From Acinetobacter sichuanensis (GTDB lineage: Bacteria > Pseudomonadota > Gammaproteobacteria > Pseudomonadales > Moraxellaceae), in contig NZ_PYIX02000007.1 of NCBI RefSeq assembly GCF_003024515.2, forward strand, positions 56,955 through 120,954: a stretch of 64,000 nt of DNA, read 5' to 3'. Positions 1 through 8,461 of the stretch are shown here, one piece after another. How positions within the stretch are numbered: position 1 is the first letter of the stretch; each line of letters begins with the position of its first letter. Position numbers and translations under genes: made by a program. The notes below the pieces were generated by a model. It did not search any database. It was not told the DNA's origin and saw only the letters and a list, made by a program, of their open reading frames with translations.

Positions 1-1
1 T

Positions 2-502
2 AAAGCTTATGAAAACAAAGATTTAACTTGGTTTGTTATGCCACAAGTACGAGTGGGAGCAACAGGTTCAGAAGACTTAGGTTCAGCAGCTTTAATCTAT
101 GGTGGTGGTTTGGTGAGTAATCTACAATTTCCATTAAGCTGGGATGCTTCAATCAATATTATTAATATGGCAACAGTCTATAAAACAGACTCTATTCAAA
201 TCGGGGACTATGAAACTCATTATGATTTAAAAAATACAATTTTGCGCAATGGTGTCGAATATAGCCAAGTCTTGAAACGTAGTATTAATAATAGTCCTCT
301 GATTGCAAAAGTGTCTTTGGCACGTACAGATTATCATGGAGATGAATTATATACCGAAGTTTCACATGATTTATCAGCATCAATCGGATTTAAAAACTTA
401 AAGCCAAACGCTTGGATTAGTGATTATCGAATTGGAGCAACATACACTTATACAGATAATGACTTAAAAGGATTCATGCTCAATATGGGTTATACTTTCT
501 AA
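2..502 (+). CDS. Outer-membrane beta-barrel protein, C-terminal part (5' end outside window)
   Basis: The frame is open from the window edge, so the ATG at 38 is probably internal and only the C-terminal 166 or so residues are seen. They alternate polar and hydrophobic residues in short strands and end in aromatic Phe (Y-T-F), the usual C-terminal signal of a bacterial outer-membrane barrel recognised by the BAM complex. The stretch resembles the solitary autotransporter-type beta-barrel family (Omp_AT), but this is recognition from memory. It is followed after 11 bases by a second outer-membrane-type gene whose Shine-Dalgarno (AAGGAA) overlaps this stop codon, so the two are probably co-transcribed. 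No passenger domain is visible in the part present. Confidence 0.7.
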   Translation, partial: KAYENKDLTWFVMPQVRVGATGSEDLGSAALIYGGGLVSNLQFPLSWDASINIINMATVYKTDSIQIGDYETHYDLKNTILRNGVEYSQVLKRSINNSPLIAKVSLARTDYHGDELYTEVSHDLSASIGFKNLKPNAWISDYRIGATYTYTDNDLKGFMLNMGYTF

Positions 503-513
503 GGAATAGAACA

Positions 514-1503
514 ATGAAATATATTTTACCTAGTATTGCATTGTTGATGACAACAAGCGTCTAAGCTGAATTAATTATTCACCAAGCGCCATTTATAAAA
601 GGTGTGGTGGCTGAACCTGTTGCAATACCAAATGAAAACATCACTGAAACTACACAGCCTCAATCTCAAGTAGCGCTAACCCAGCCACCTGTAATAGAAC
701 CAGTGAATACTGCACAGTCACCAACCAATCCTGTATTGCTTAGCGAAGCTCAGCCTGTACAAGCTGTAGCACCTCAAATTGCTAAACCGACTATAGTATC
801 TAGTGTTGTTACAGATGAAACGGAAACTCGTATTTTAGGTTTAAAATATGCAGAAGGTGCTAAACCATTTGTTGTGTTTGCAGAAGCAGGAATTCTTGGT
901 TTAGGTTTTGGTGCAGGTTTTTCAATTAATTCATATCTTGATCTGGTCGCAGGATATAATGGCGGAAAATACAAAGCTGATGCGCTAGATTTTGAATTAA
1001 TGAGTGGAATGAAAGTCGATAAAGTGGATTTTGACAGTAAAGTTCAATATGTTGCTGCTAATATTCGACCATTCGCTGGTTCATTTCATTTAACATTAGG
1101 TTTATTTAATCAAGATATTAAATTTAAAGGACAATATTCTCCAAGTGACTTTTATCTTGATGAAGGAGAGCTTCCTGAATATACCTTTAACCATGCAACT
1201 TTTGATGCAAATCAAGTTGGAAATGTACACCTAGATGTTGATTTTAATCAGAAAGTATTGCCGTATGTGGGCATTGGTTGGAGTCCGAAAATTAGTCAAC
1301 GTTGGGGTTTAGCAACACAGTTTGGCGCAATGTATGCAGGTAAACCTCAAGTCAGTTATTATCCTGAAAATGGAAATTTAACCATCCAAGATCAAGATAA
1401 AACCACAACATTGGGTGAAGCTTTAAAAGTAGAGGAAGATAATTTTAGCACATGGCTAAAATGGATCCCTGTTGCCAAAATTGGTCTTTGGGTACGTTTT
1501 TAA
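514..1503 (+). pseudogene. Outer-membrane barrel protein with a stop codon in its signal peptide
   Basis: The natural start is the ATG at 514, behind an AAGGAA ribosome site. It opens a signal peptide (MKYILPSIALLMTTSV) that hits TAA at 562-564 and then continues in frame with AELIIHQAP. A Q codon (CAA) in place of TAA would give a normal signal-peptidase site, V-Q-A before E. After the stop the frame stays open to 1503: a Pro/Gln/Thr-rich linker to about residue 90, then a barrel-like region ending W-V-R-F, typical of an outer-membrane protein. The downstream open frame can only start at GTG 604, which would lack any export signal. I call it a pseudogene or a suppressible nonsense allele. 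Function is unknown; it probably formed a pair with the barrel gene just upstream. Confidence 0.72.
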
Positions 1504-1527
1504 TCTTTCAAATTTTGCTTGATTTCA

Positions 1528-1558
1528 GATATTCGCTACAATTTTTGTAGCGAATATC
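1528..1558. terminator. Hairpin between convergent genes
   Basis: A perfect 13-bp inverted repeat (1528-1540 with 1546-1558, loop of five bases) lies between the convergent barrel gene and rhomboid gene. There is no strong U-tract on either side, so it is a plausible but weak bidirectional terminator. Confidence 0.5.
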
Positions 1559-1583
1559 ATCTGATTAAAATTTAAAAATAAAA

Positions 1584-2204
1584 CTAAAAAGGAAGTTGCA
1601 TTAACTGATTAAAAAAATGCGGAACAACACGTGGCTCAATAATAATTGTCATAATCACACCGTATGCTGCTCCCCATAGATGTGCACTGTGATTAATGTT
1701 TGAATTACCTTTTTTACCTGACCAAATACTGTAAGCGACATATAACACCGCAAAAATAATTGCAGGAACGGGAATAAAGAAAACAAAAATCAATTTCCAT
1801 GGTTGAAATAAGATATATGCAAATAACACCGCAGAAACAGCACCAGATGCACCTAAACTTGCCCAACGTGTGTCATTTTTATGTTTTAGATAACTCGGTA
1901 AAATTGCAAAAATTAAACCACCCAAATAAAATAAGACAAAGCCTAAGTCATATAGATATTGACGATAAAAACTTTCGATAATGCTACCAAAGAAAAATAA
2001 GGTAAACATATTAAATAACAGATGCATACCATCAGCATGAATAAAACCATGAGTAATAAAACGGTCATATTGCGATTTTTGCTGAATTGCAGGTGGCCAA
2101 AAAATAAAACGATCAAGGACTTGCCGATTTGAAAAGGCGATAAGGGAGATAATCACCGTAATAAGGATGATCGTAATCGTATGATTAAAAGGTAAATGCA
2201 GCAT
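1584..2204 (-). CDS. Rhomboid-family intramembrane serine protease
   Basis: A 206-residue polytopic membrane protein with the rhomboid signature. The G-A-S-G-A motif near residues 118-122 supplies the nucleophile Ser120; His175 (in N-H-S-A-H-L-W-G) is the expected catalytic base in the last core helix; H-L-L-F-N near 61-65 matches the helix-2 His/Asn oxyanion region. About six hydrophobic segments are visible. Rhomboids cleave substrates inside the membrane; the substrate here is unknown. The gene stands alone, divergent from nfuA and convergent with the barrel gene pair. All expected catalytic residues appear present, so I infer an active protease. Confidence 0.85.
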   Translation of the reverse strand: MLHLPFNHTITIILITVIISLIAFSNRQVLDRFIFWPPAIQQKSQYDRFITHGFIHADGMHLLFNMFTLFFFGSIIESFYRQYLYDLGFVLFYLGGLIFAILPSYLKHKNDTRWASLGASGAVSAVLFAYILFQPWKLIFVFFIPVPAIIFAVLYVAYSIWSGKKGNSNINHSAHLWGAAYGVIMTIIIEPRVVPHFFNQLMQLPF

Positions 2205-2365
2205 AAGCGTTCACAAAAAAAGAAGAAGATCAATTTAACAGCAATCATGCCATTAAATTGTATGAAATCATGTTGTTTTTCATCAAATCCGACAATTTTA
2301 GTTGATTTTTATTCATTCAGCCTCATCTTCAGTTAAAATAACAACTTCAGCTTGAGGATAGAGTT

Positions 2366-3004
2366 ATGTCGACTGAGAACACCAATACTGCAGTTGCAGA
2401 AGAAATTCCAAATTTATTGATTACTCCAAATGCGCAAGAGTATTTAAAGGATCTGTTGGATAAGCAAAATACTCCAGGAATTGGCGTTCGTGTGTTTGTA
2501 GAAAATGCAGGTACTCCACGTGCAGAATGCTGTATGGCATATAGCGCGCCTGAAGAGGTTGTACCAACAGATTACAAACAAGATTATGCAGATTTTCCTG
2601 CATTTATTGATGCATCATCCATTCCATATTTGAAAGATGCTGTGATTGACTACAATAAAGATCGTTTTGGTGGTCAACTCACTTTCCGTGCTCCAAACTC
2701 TAAAGTGCCACGTGTTGGACCAGATGCTTCTATTGAAGAGCGCATTACTTATGTACTTCAAGCAGAAATCAACCCAGGTCTTTCAGGTCATGGTGGTAAC
2801 TGTGCTTTGGTTGAAGTTGTTGAAGATGCAGAGCATGGCTTAACGGCTGTATTGAAGTTTGGTGGTGGTTGCCAAGGTTGTTCAGCGATTGATGTGACTT
2901 TAAAACAAGGCGTTGAAACAACACTGAAAGAGCATGTGCCTGAGTTAGCACGTGTTGTTGACCAAACAGATCATAGCCAATCAGAAGGTGCATATTTCAA
3001 ATAA
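2366..3004 (+). CDS. nfuA: Fe-S biogenesis protein NfuA
   Basis: A 212-residue protein of full family length. It has an N-terminal degenerate A-type scaffold domain (about 1-100) and a C-terminal Nfu domain whose G-G-C-Q-G-C motif (Cys169 and Cys172) binds a 4Fe-4S cluster at the dimer interface. NfuA carries clusters from the general scaffold to client apoproteins, mainly under oxidative or iron stress, in the cytoplasm. The A-type domain lacks the three conserved cysteines, as is normal for NfuA. The ATG at 2366 follows GAGGATAGAG. It is a single-gene unit closed by a strong terminator. The next gene is an iron-regulated receptor, but nothing ties the two together beyond position. Confidence 0.93.
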   Translation: MSTENTNTAVAEEIPNLLITPNAQEYLKDLLDKQNTPGIGVRVFVENAGTPRAECCMAYSAPEEVVPTDYKQDYADFPAFIDASSIPYLKDAVIDYNKDRFGGQLTFRAPNSKVPRVGPDASIEERITYVLQAEINPGLSGHGGNCALVEVVEDAEHGLTAVLKFGGGCQGCSAIDVTLKQGVETTLKEHVPELARVVDQTDHSQSEGAYFK

Positions 3005-3021
3005 TTTTTGAAATTTTGTGC

Positions 3022-3053
3022 AAAAAAACCTCCATTTTTTTGGAGGTTTTTTT
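3022..3053 (+). terminator. Rho-independent terminator after nfuA
   Basis: A 13-bp stem (3022-3034 with 3041-3053; core CCTCC/GGAGG flanked by A7/T7) ends in a run of T. It sits 18 bases after the nfuA stop. Confidence 0.85.
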
Positions 3054-3166
3054 ATGGGTCATTACTTCTATGTTTAAAATAAAAACAATATAAAACTTAA
3101 ATTAAGCTTAATTTATTGAAATTATCGTGTGATAAATAATCAAAAAAGTGTAAATTCTTTAATTAC

Positions 3167-3186
3167 TAATGATAATAGTTATCAAT
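3167..3186. promoter_or_regulatory. Fur box upstream of TonB receptor
   Basis: The sequence TGATAATAGTTATCA (3170-3184) is a perfect 6-3-6 inverted repeat inside a longer match to the Fur consensus GATAATGATAATCATTATC. It lies about 100 bases before the receptor start, so iron repression of that gene by Fur is a strong inference. Confidence 0.75.
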
Positions 3187-3283
3187 ATCTATTGTAATTA
3201 GATTATCTTTTGTTACACTACGCAACGAAAACTGCATCTTTTATTCTTTTTCTATCATTTTTAGCCGCTCTGGAATACTTTTT

Positions 3284-5356
3284 ATGCCAAACCGTATTAT
3301 CCAATCTGTATTATCTCTTTCGGTATTATCATTGATGATGGGAAGTGCATACGCAAAAGATTCACAAGAAAATTCCCGTGAAGTTCAGGCTAAAAATTCA
3401 GAACCTGTACAATTAGAAACGGTGGTTTTAACAGCGTCTGGCTATAAACAAGATAAAACAAAAGCACCAGCCTCTATGACGGTGATTACACGTCAAGAAT
3501 TAGAAAATCGACAATATAGTGATATTACAGATGTACTTAGAAATACCCCGGGTGTTGTAATTTCAGGTGCAGGTTCAGCGCAAACGGTCAGTATTCGTGG
3601 TATGGGCTCAAGTTATACATTATTTTTAGTCAACGGAAAGCGCCAATTTTCTAAAGATGTGAACCCAAATGGCGATGATAATGGTTTTGAAAAAAACATC
3701 TTACCGCCAGTTGCTGAAATTGAACGTATTGAAGTCATACGTGGTCCTGCATCTACTTTATATGGTACAGATGCCATGGGTGGTGTGGTAAATATCATTA
3801 CCAAAAAGGTCAGTACAGATTGGTCAGGAACAGCAGAATTAGGTGCTGTGCTACAAGATCATCACCAATCTGGAGACATTAAAAACGGTTCTGCATATTT
3901 ATCAGGTCCGCTTATTGCCAATAAATTAGGCATGCAATTGGGTGTAAGTAAGTCTAAACGTGATGAAGATCGTTATGTGGGTGGCTTTAGAAGTACTGAT
4001 GTTGAAAGCTTAAATTCAAGATTTACATATTTACTCAATGATAATCATGATCTTGAATTTGAAGCAAATTTCATGAAACAAGAATCTGAGTCAACTGCGG
4101 GTAAGACCATTGTAAGTACAGGTGCAGATTCTTATGGACGTAATTATCGTCAAGTCTATGGCTTAACCCATAATGGTCATTATGGCGATAATTTAAGTAG
4201 TAATTCTTATATTCAATATGAAAATTCAAAAAATCCAGATCGTAGTAACAGTTCAACAGGTTTAAGTGGGATTGAACTGGAAACTTGGTTGGCAAATAGT
4301 CAGTGGCATTGGAAATTAAGTGATCATAACTTAATTGGTGGGCTATATTTTAAAAATGAATCTTTAGTCGATAAAGCAACCAATCAAAATGCCGACATGC
4401 CTGTAACAGAGTTAGAGCGTTGGGCATTTGCTGTATTTGCTGAAGATACCTGGGCGATTACTGACACATTTAATTTGACGACTGGATTACGTTATGATCA
4501 TGATGAAAATTATGATGGTAATTTTTCGCCACGTTTATATGGTGTCTACACCCCTACAGATGCTTGGACATTTAAAGGTGGGGTATCAACAGGTTATAAA
4601 CAACCTGATTTAAAACAGTCTTCAAGTGATGTGCATTCTGTTACAGGTAAAGGCAGTGCCTTTATTATGGGGAATGATAATTTAAAACCAGAAAAATCTG
4701 TCAGTTATGAGTTTGGTACAGCATGGCAAGGTGATCAATCTAAAGCCTCTGTGACCGCATTTTATACTGAATTTAAAGATAAAATTACTGAAATTCGTGA
4801 ATGTTCTTCGCCAAATGGCAGCAATACAAATGCTGCGACTTGGGCATGTAAAGACCCATTTGGTCGTTTAGATGCTGTAACGGGTGATGTTCGTTTATGG
4901 AACTTCATTAGTTCACGTATCAATGTTGATGAAGCAACTATGCAAGGTGTAGAAGCAACTTTTGATACTGAACTTGCTGATGGTGTTAATTTAAGTACAA
5001 ACTATACTTATACTGAAACAGAGCAAAAGTCTGGCGATTTAAAAGGGCAGCCTTTAAATCAAGTGCCTAAACATATGTTTAATGCGACAGTTGATTATAC
5101 TATTAATGATGCTTTAGACATTTGGACACGTTTACATCATCGTAGTGAAACTTCATCATATTTAGGTCGAGCTTCTATGTCAGCACCGACACCAGCATAT
5201 CAGTTTTTAGATGTTGGTTTTAACTATCAATTTACAGCAAACTTAAAAGGTAAATTTGGTGTTTATAATATTTTAGATGAAAAAGCTGAAGATGCTGATG
5301 GTGATCAAGTTCTTGATGGTCGTCGTTATGGGATTAGCTTTTTAGCAAAATTCTAA
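3284..5356 (+). CDS. TonB-dependent siderophore receptor (FepA/CirA-like)
   Basis: A 690-residue outer-membrane active transporter. A signal peptide ends at A-Y-A (about 24), a TonB-box-like segment (E-T-V-V-L-T-A) follows near 44-50, then a plug domain (about 60-170, with R-N-T-P-G-V and I-E-V-I-R-G-P-A-S-T-L-Y-G-T-D-A-M-G-G), and a 22-strand barrel ending A-K-F. The plug and barrel look most like catecholate-siderophore or colicin receptors of the FepA/CirA group; the exact ligand cannot be read from sequence. A Fur box upstream points to iron-limited expression. There are no siderophore biosynthesis or periplasmic carrier genes alongside, so it is a stand-alone receptor, possibly for xenosiderophores. 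Confidence 0.88.
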   Translation: MPNRIIQSVLSLSVLSLMMGSAYAKDSQENSREVQAKNSEPVQLETVVLTASGYKQDKTKAPASMTVITRQELENRQYSDITDVLRNTPGVVISGAGSAQTVSIRGMGSSYTLFLVNGKRQFSKDVNPNGDDNGFEKNILPPVAEIERIEVIRGPASTLYGTDAMGGVVNIITKKVSTDWSGTAELGAVLQDHHQSGDIKNGSAYLSGPLIANKLGMQLGVSKSKRDEDRYVGGFRSTDVESLNSRFTYLLNDNHDLEFEANFMKQESESTAGKTIVSTGADSYGRNYRQVYGLTHNGHYGDNLSSNSYIQYENSKNPDRSNSSTGLSGIELETWLANSQWHWKLSDHNLIGGLYFKNESLVDKATNQNADMPVTELERWAFAVFAEDTWAITDTFNLTTGLRYDHDENYDGNFSPRLYGVYTPTDAWTFKGGVSTGYKQPDLKQSSSDVHSVTGKGSAFIMGNDNLKPEKSVSYEFGTAWQGDQSKASVTAFYTEFKDKITEIRECSSPNGSNTNAATWACKDPFGRLDAVTGDVRLWNFISSRINVDEATMQGVEATFDTELADGVNLSTNYTYTETEQKSGDLKGQPLNQVPKHMFNATVDYTINDALDIWTRLHHRSETSSYLGRASMSAPTPAYQFLDVGFNYQFTANLKGKFGVYNILDEKAEDADGDQVLDGRRYGISFLAKF

Positions 5357-5371
5357 TAATATGATGAAAAG

Positions 5372-5395
5372 AAAAAGGCGCTTAAGCGCCTTTTT
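5372..5395. terminator. Shared bidirectional terminator, partly inside a coding region
   Basis: A 24-bp perfect palindrome (AAAAAGGCGC centred on TTAA) with A and T tails works in both directions. It serves the TonB receptor on the plus strand and also contains the last four codons and stop of the minus-strand gene ending at 5382. Confidence 0.85.
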
Positions 5396-6392
5396 CGATA
5401 TTTAAAATCGCTAAAGTTTCATCAGCATAATAAAACTTTTCTAAATGAATACGCGCACGAGCTTTTAAATGCTCAGAAGAAATCATTTTTTGAATGATAG
5501 GTTCAAGTAATGCTTGTAGTTCATTTTGAATCAATGCTTCATCAATATTTAAATCACGCAGCAATAAATCAAAAGGGCGCTCTTCATTACGGACATACCA
5601 AGCAAAAACACCATCATGAACTTGTTGTTGTAAATATTCAGTTTGGCGAATATATTCCCAAATTTCGTGCCCTAAACCAACCGTTTGTGGTAAGTCCTCA
5701 ATTTCAATATAGTTGCGTAAAGTGTTTAGAGGCACTTTTTTAATCTTATGCCAAAGATTTGCTTGGAAATGATAAAGCTTATGATCATCAAACTGTTGAT
5801 TTAAAACTTGTTCGCTTAACTGACTAATCTTAATAATATTTTTTTGTAAATAATGCTTTACGGTATCATCCAAATTGGTATCAGTCACAGATTCCAAAAC
5901 AGATTTTCCCATTTTCATAAAACGACCAACACCAGGCACTTTTTTATTCATGACTGAGTTATCAATGTAGTCTTGAATAGAATGATGAATGAGTTGAGTG
6001 AGCATCTGAGAAAATGAAGCATTATTGACAATACGTTTGATCAAAGCTTGGCGATGACTAGATTTACTTGCAACATATTGAGCTGCTTTATCAATCGTCG
6101 TAACAGGAATAATATCCTCAATTAAGGTTTGATCATTACTTGGATGAATGAGTGCAATACGAATATGTTCAGCAATTTGTTCAATTAAGAAGGAACTTGC
6201 TGGCGTTGCTAGAATTTGCTTTTGTAGCAAATCATTGATTTGTTGAAAAGTCCAAATATCTTTGAGATTTTGCTTTCTAAACCACTGATAAAATTCGGTA
6301 AATTCTATTTTAATGGTTTCAGATTGAGCAAACTCTTGATCTAAAAATGCCAATTGAGCATCAATCAATTGTTCAATCATGGGATGAGTCAT
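5382..6392 (-). CDS. Uncharacterised 336-residue protein
   Basis: I do not recognise a named domain. The protein is soluble-looking, helix-rich, with no signal peptide and no clear membrane segment; many short Leu/Ile/Gln-rich helices run through it and a small Gly-rich patch (V-P-G-V-G-R-F-M-K-M-G-K) sits near 150. It lies 16 bases downstream of an alpha/beta hydrolase gene on the same strand and is likely co-transcribed with it. Its stop codon lies within the terminator palindrome. Codon use matches the neighbours. Probably a lineage-conserved Acinetobacter protein of unknown role, perhaps linked to the hydrolase. Confidence 0.75.
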   Translation of the reverse strand: MTHPMIEQLIDAQLAFLDQEFAQSETIKIEFTEFYQWFRKQNLKDIWTFQQINDLLQKQILATPASSFLIEQIAEHIRIALIHPSNDQTLIEDIIPVTTIDKAAQYVASKSSHRQALIKRIVNNASFSQMLTQLIHHSIQDYIDNSVMNKKVPGVGRFMKMGKSVLESVTDTNLDDTVKHYLQKNIIKISQLSEQVLNQQFDDHKLYHFQANLWHKIKKVPLNTLRNYIEIEDLPQTVGLGHEIWEYIRQTEYLQQQVHDGVFAWYVRNEERPFDLLLRDLNIDEALIQNELQALLEPIIQKMISSEHLKARARIHLEKFYYADETLAILNIEKGA

Positions 6393-6408
6393 GATAAATA
6401 AGCCTTAA

Positions 6409-7437
6409 TTATAAAATTTTCTGTTCAAGTAACGGATTCTTTTGTGATTGAATCTTAGTGAGAAAAGAAAGATAAGCATCTACCACTTTATCAGGTGCTT
6501 CTAACAGCGGCATATGACCGATATGATCTAATATAATCGGTTTTTCACTGCGTTTGATCATTGATTTCAACTCTTGCGCAACTTCAACATTGACAATCTG
6601 ATCTTGTTTACCCCATAAAATTAGCGTAGGTGCTTCAATATTTCTAACCATGGTGGCAAATGAAGTTGTGGTATATAACTTATTTAATGCATCAATTTGA
6701 TCAATGACCTTTTTAGTATCTTGTGCTTTAAGAATTAATAATTTTTCACGTTCAGCATTGATAATGGCAGGTGTAAAAGGTGGATTATACATGACTTTTT
6801 TCAGTACAAAGTTCAGATCACCCGCTTGAGCAACAAGTAATTGTTTGAGATATACAGGATTTTTTAAATAATTGGTATTGTTACTTTTAAATACACCGCC
6901 TGAGCTGAGTAAAAATAAACTTTTTGTATCAAATGGATATTGCGAAGCATAAAACATCGCAATTGAACCACCTAAAGAATGTCCAACGACATTTAAGTTA
7001 TTTTGAATATGTGCAGCCTCAATGAAGCGTCGCAATTGTTCAGTGACATTTGGAACAGAAATATCAAAATTTGTTGGAACCTGCGTTGTGCCTGCAAAAG
7101 GTAAATCAGGAATAATCACATGATAATGTTGTGTTAATTGATGAGCTACATCATTCCATGTATCGCGGCTACCACCTAAACCATGAATCAATAAAAGTGT
7201 AGGTTTACTGCGATCACCACCTTCACTATATGACCAAACAACATCACCTACACGTAAGGTTTTACTCGATAAACCTGCCCAAGCTCTTTCTTCTTGTAAT
7301 ACTTTTTGATAGTCAACAAATTCAGTTGTGGCATATGCATTTGTCAAACTTAGACCAGAAACTCCTATTGCCATACTACTAAAGATGAGCGCTGCTCTAC
7401 AAAATTGGAGAAAAGTTTTTGAGGGCATTTGAGGCAT
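6409..7437 (-). CDS. Exported alpha/beta-fold hydrolase
   Basis: A 342-residue hydrolase. A hydrophobic N-terminus ending L-T-N-A-Y-A (about 31-36) looks like a signal peptide or anchor, so it probably acts in the periplasm. The H-G-L-G-G-S oxyanion motif (85-90), the nucleophile elbow G-H-S-L-G-G (Ser154), an acid in W-G-K-Q-D-Q (about 280) and His in I-G-H-M-P-L (about 308) complete the triad. This arrangement is shared by lipases, esterases and other small-molecule hydrolases, so the substrate stays open; the lipase-like elbow makes an ester or lipid plausible. It is the first gene of a probable two-gene unit with the unknown protein downstream. Confidence 0.82.
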   Translation of the reverse strand: MPQMPSKTFLQFCRAALIFSSMAIGVSGLSLTNAYATTEFVDYQKVLQEERAWAGLSSKTLRVGDVVWSYSEGGDRSKPTLLLIHGLGGSRDTWNDVAHQLTQHYHVIIPDLPFAGTTQVPTNFDISVPNVTEQLRRFIEAAHIQNNLNVVGHSLGGSIAMFYASQYPFDTKSLFLLSSGGVFKSNNTNYLKNPVYLKQLLVAQAGDLNFVLKKVMYNPPFTPAIINAEREKLLILKAQDTKKVIDQIDALNKLYTTTSFATMVRNIEAPTLILWGKQDQIVNVEVAQELKSMIKRSEKPIILDHIGHMPLLEAPDKVVDAYLSFLTKIQSQKNPLLEQKIL

Positions 7438-7764
7438 TTAACGGGTTCCTTCTTAACAATCCACTATTATATAAAGCAAATGCAATTTATTGATGACCTA
7501 ATTTCAGCAATCAATTGGCATCTTTTGCATAAAGTGTTATTTTTTATAAAGTACTGTCTGTTTAATAAGCGATTCTATAATCTAAAGTGTTAAATCATTC
7601 AAATTATGTGCTTATTATGTAGATTTGTTAAACAATTACCTTGTATTTGAATGAAAAAATAGCATTTAACTTAATTTGTAACAGAGTTTATTTTTAGTCA
7701 GTGACATTCAAATTTGACAGTATTAAAATTCAATATCATCTCCACACAATGGAACAATACACAC
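7438..7764. other. Divergent intergenic region, no gene seen
   Basis: The AT-rich space between the divergent hydrolase and carbonic anhydrase genes must hold both promoters. I see no convincing operator, RNA or short gene in it. Confidence 0.5.
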
Positions 7765-8379
7765 ATGCTAACCGCTCAAGAAGCTTTAGAACGATTGAAA
7801 CAAGGCAATGAACGCTTTGCACATGGTGAAACAAATCATAATAAGTTTTTGACACACCAACAGCGAACAGAGATGGTTGGAAGTCAGGAGCCATTTGCAA
7901 TTATTTTAGGATGTTCAGACTCGCGTGTACCTGCGGAGATGGTATTTGATCAAGGTTTTGGTGATTTATTTGTGATCCGTGTAGCAGGGAACATTGTCGC
8001 ACCATCACAAGTGGGTAGTGTCGAGTTTGCAGCAGACAGTTTTGGCTGTCCGTTGGTTGTGGTGTTAGGGCATAGTCATTGTGGCGCGATTCATTCTACA
8101 ATTGAAGCATTAAAAAACCCAAATACACCGCCTTCAGCAAACTTAATGTCAATTGTTAACCGTGTGCGTCCTTCAGTTGAAATTTTAATGCAAACTGAAT
8201 TAAAAGATGATTTGGAAAAATTGTCTATGCATGCAGTAAAATCAAATGTATTTGCTTCGGTGAATCAGTTACGTCATGGTTCGGCTGTATTAGAAAGTTT
8301 AATTGCTAAAGGTCAGCTCAAAGTGGTTGGTGCAGAATACTCACTTGAAACAGGTGAAGTGTCATTTTATGACTTTTAA
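7765..8379 (+). CDS. Beta-class carbonic anhydrase
   Basis: The frame can be extended upstream to a TTG at 7714, but I choose ATG 7765, which gives the normal family N-terminus (M-L-T-A-Q-E-A-L) and a GGAAC ribosome site; the product is then 204 residues. Zinc ligands are in place: Cys50 and Asp52 in C-S-D-S-R, His103 and Cys106 in G-H-S-H-C-G-A. The enzyme interconverts CO2 and bicarbonate in the cytoplasm, supplying carboxylases and buffering pH. It is a single-gene unit closed by a strong hairpin. It resembles the bacterial Can/CynT type; I do not assign which. Confidence 0.9.
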   Translation: MLTAQEALERLKQGNERFAHGETNHNKFLTHQQRTEMVGSQEPFAIILGCSDSRVPAEMVFDQGFGDLFVIRVAGNIVAPSQVGSVEFAADSFGCPLVVVLGHSHCGAIHSTIEALKNPNTPPSANLMSIVNRVRPSVEILMQTELKDDLEKLSMHAVKSNVFASVNQLRHGSAVLESLIAKGQLKVVGAEYSLETGEVSFYDF

Positions 8380-8418
8380 ATCATCATTTAAACGTTAAAA
8401 AATAATTGTAAGCTTTGA

Positions 8419-8450
8419 TAAAAAATCCCACATGATGTGGGATTTTTTTA
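8419..8450. terminator. Bidirectional terminator, carbonic anhydrase / fadL-like
   Basis: A 13-bp stem (8421-8433 with 8435-8447, core ATCCCACAT) with A and T tails lies between two converging genes and should stop both. Confidence 0.85.
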
Positions 8451-8461
8451 GATATAAATTT

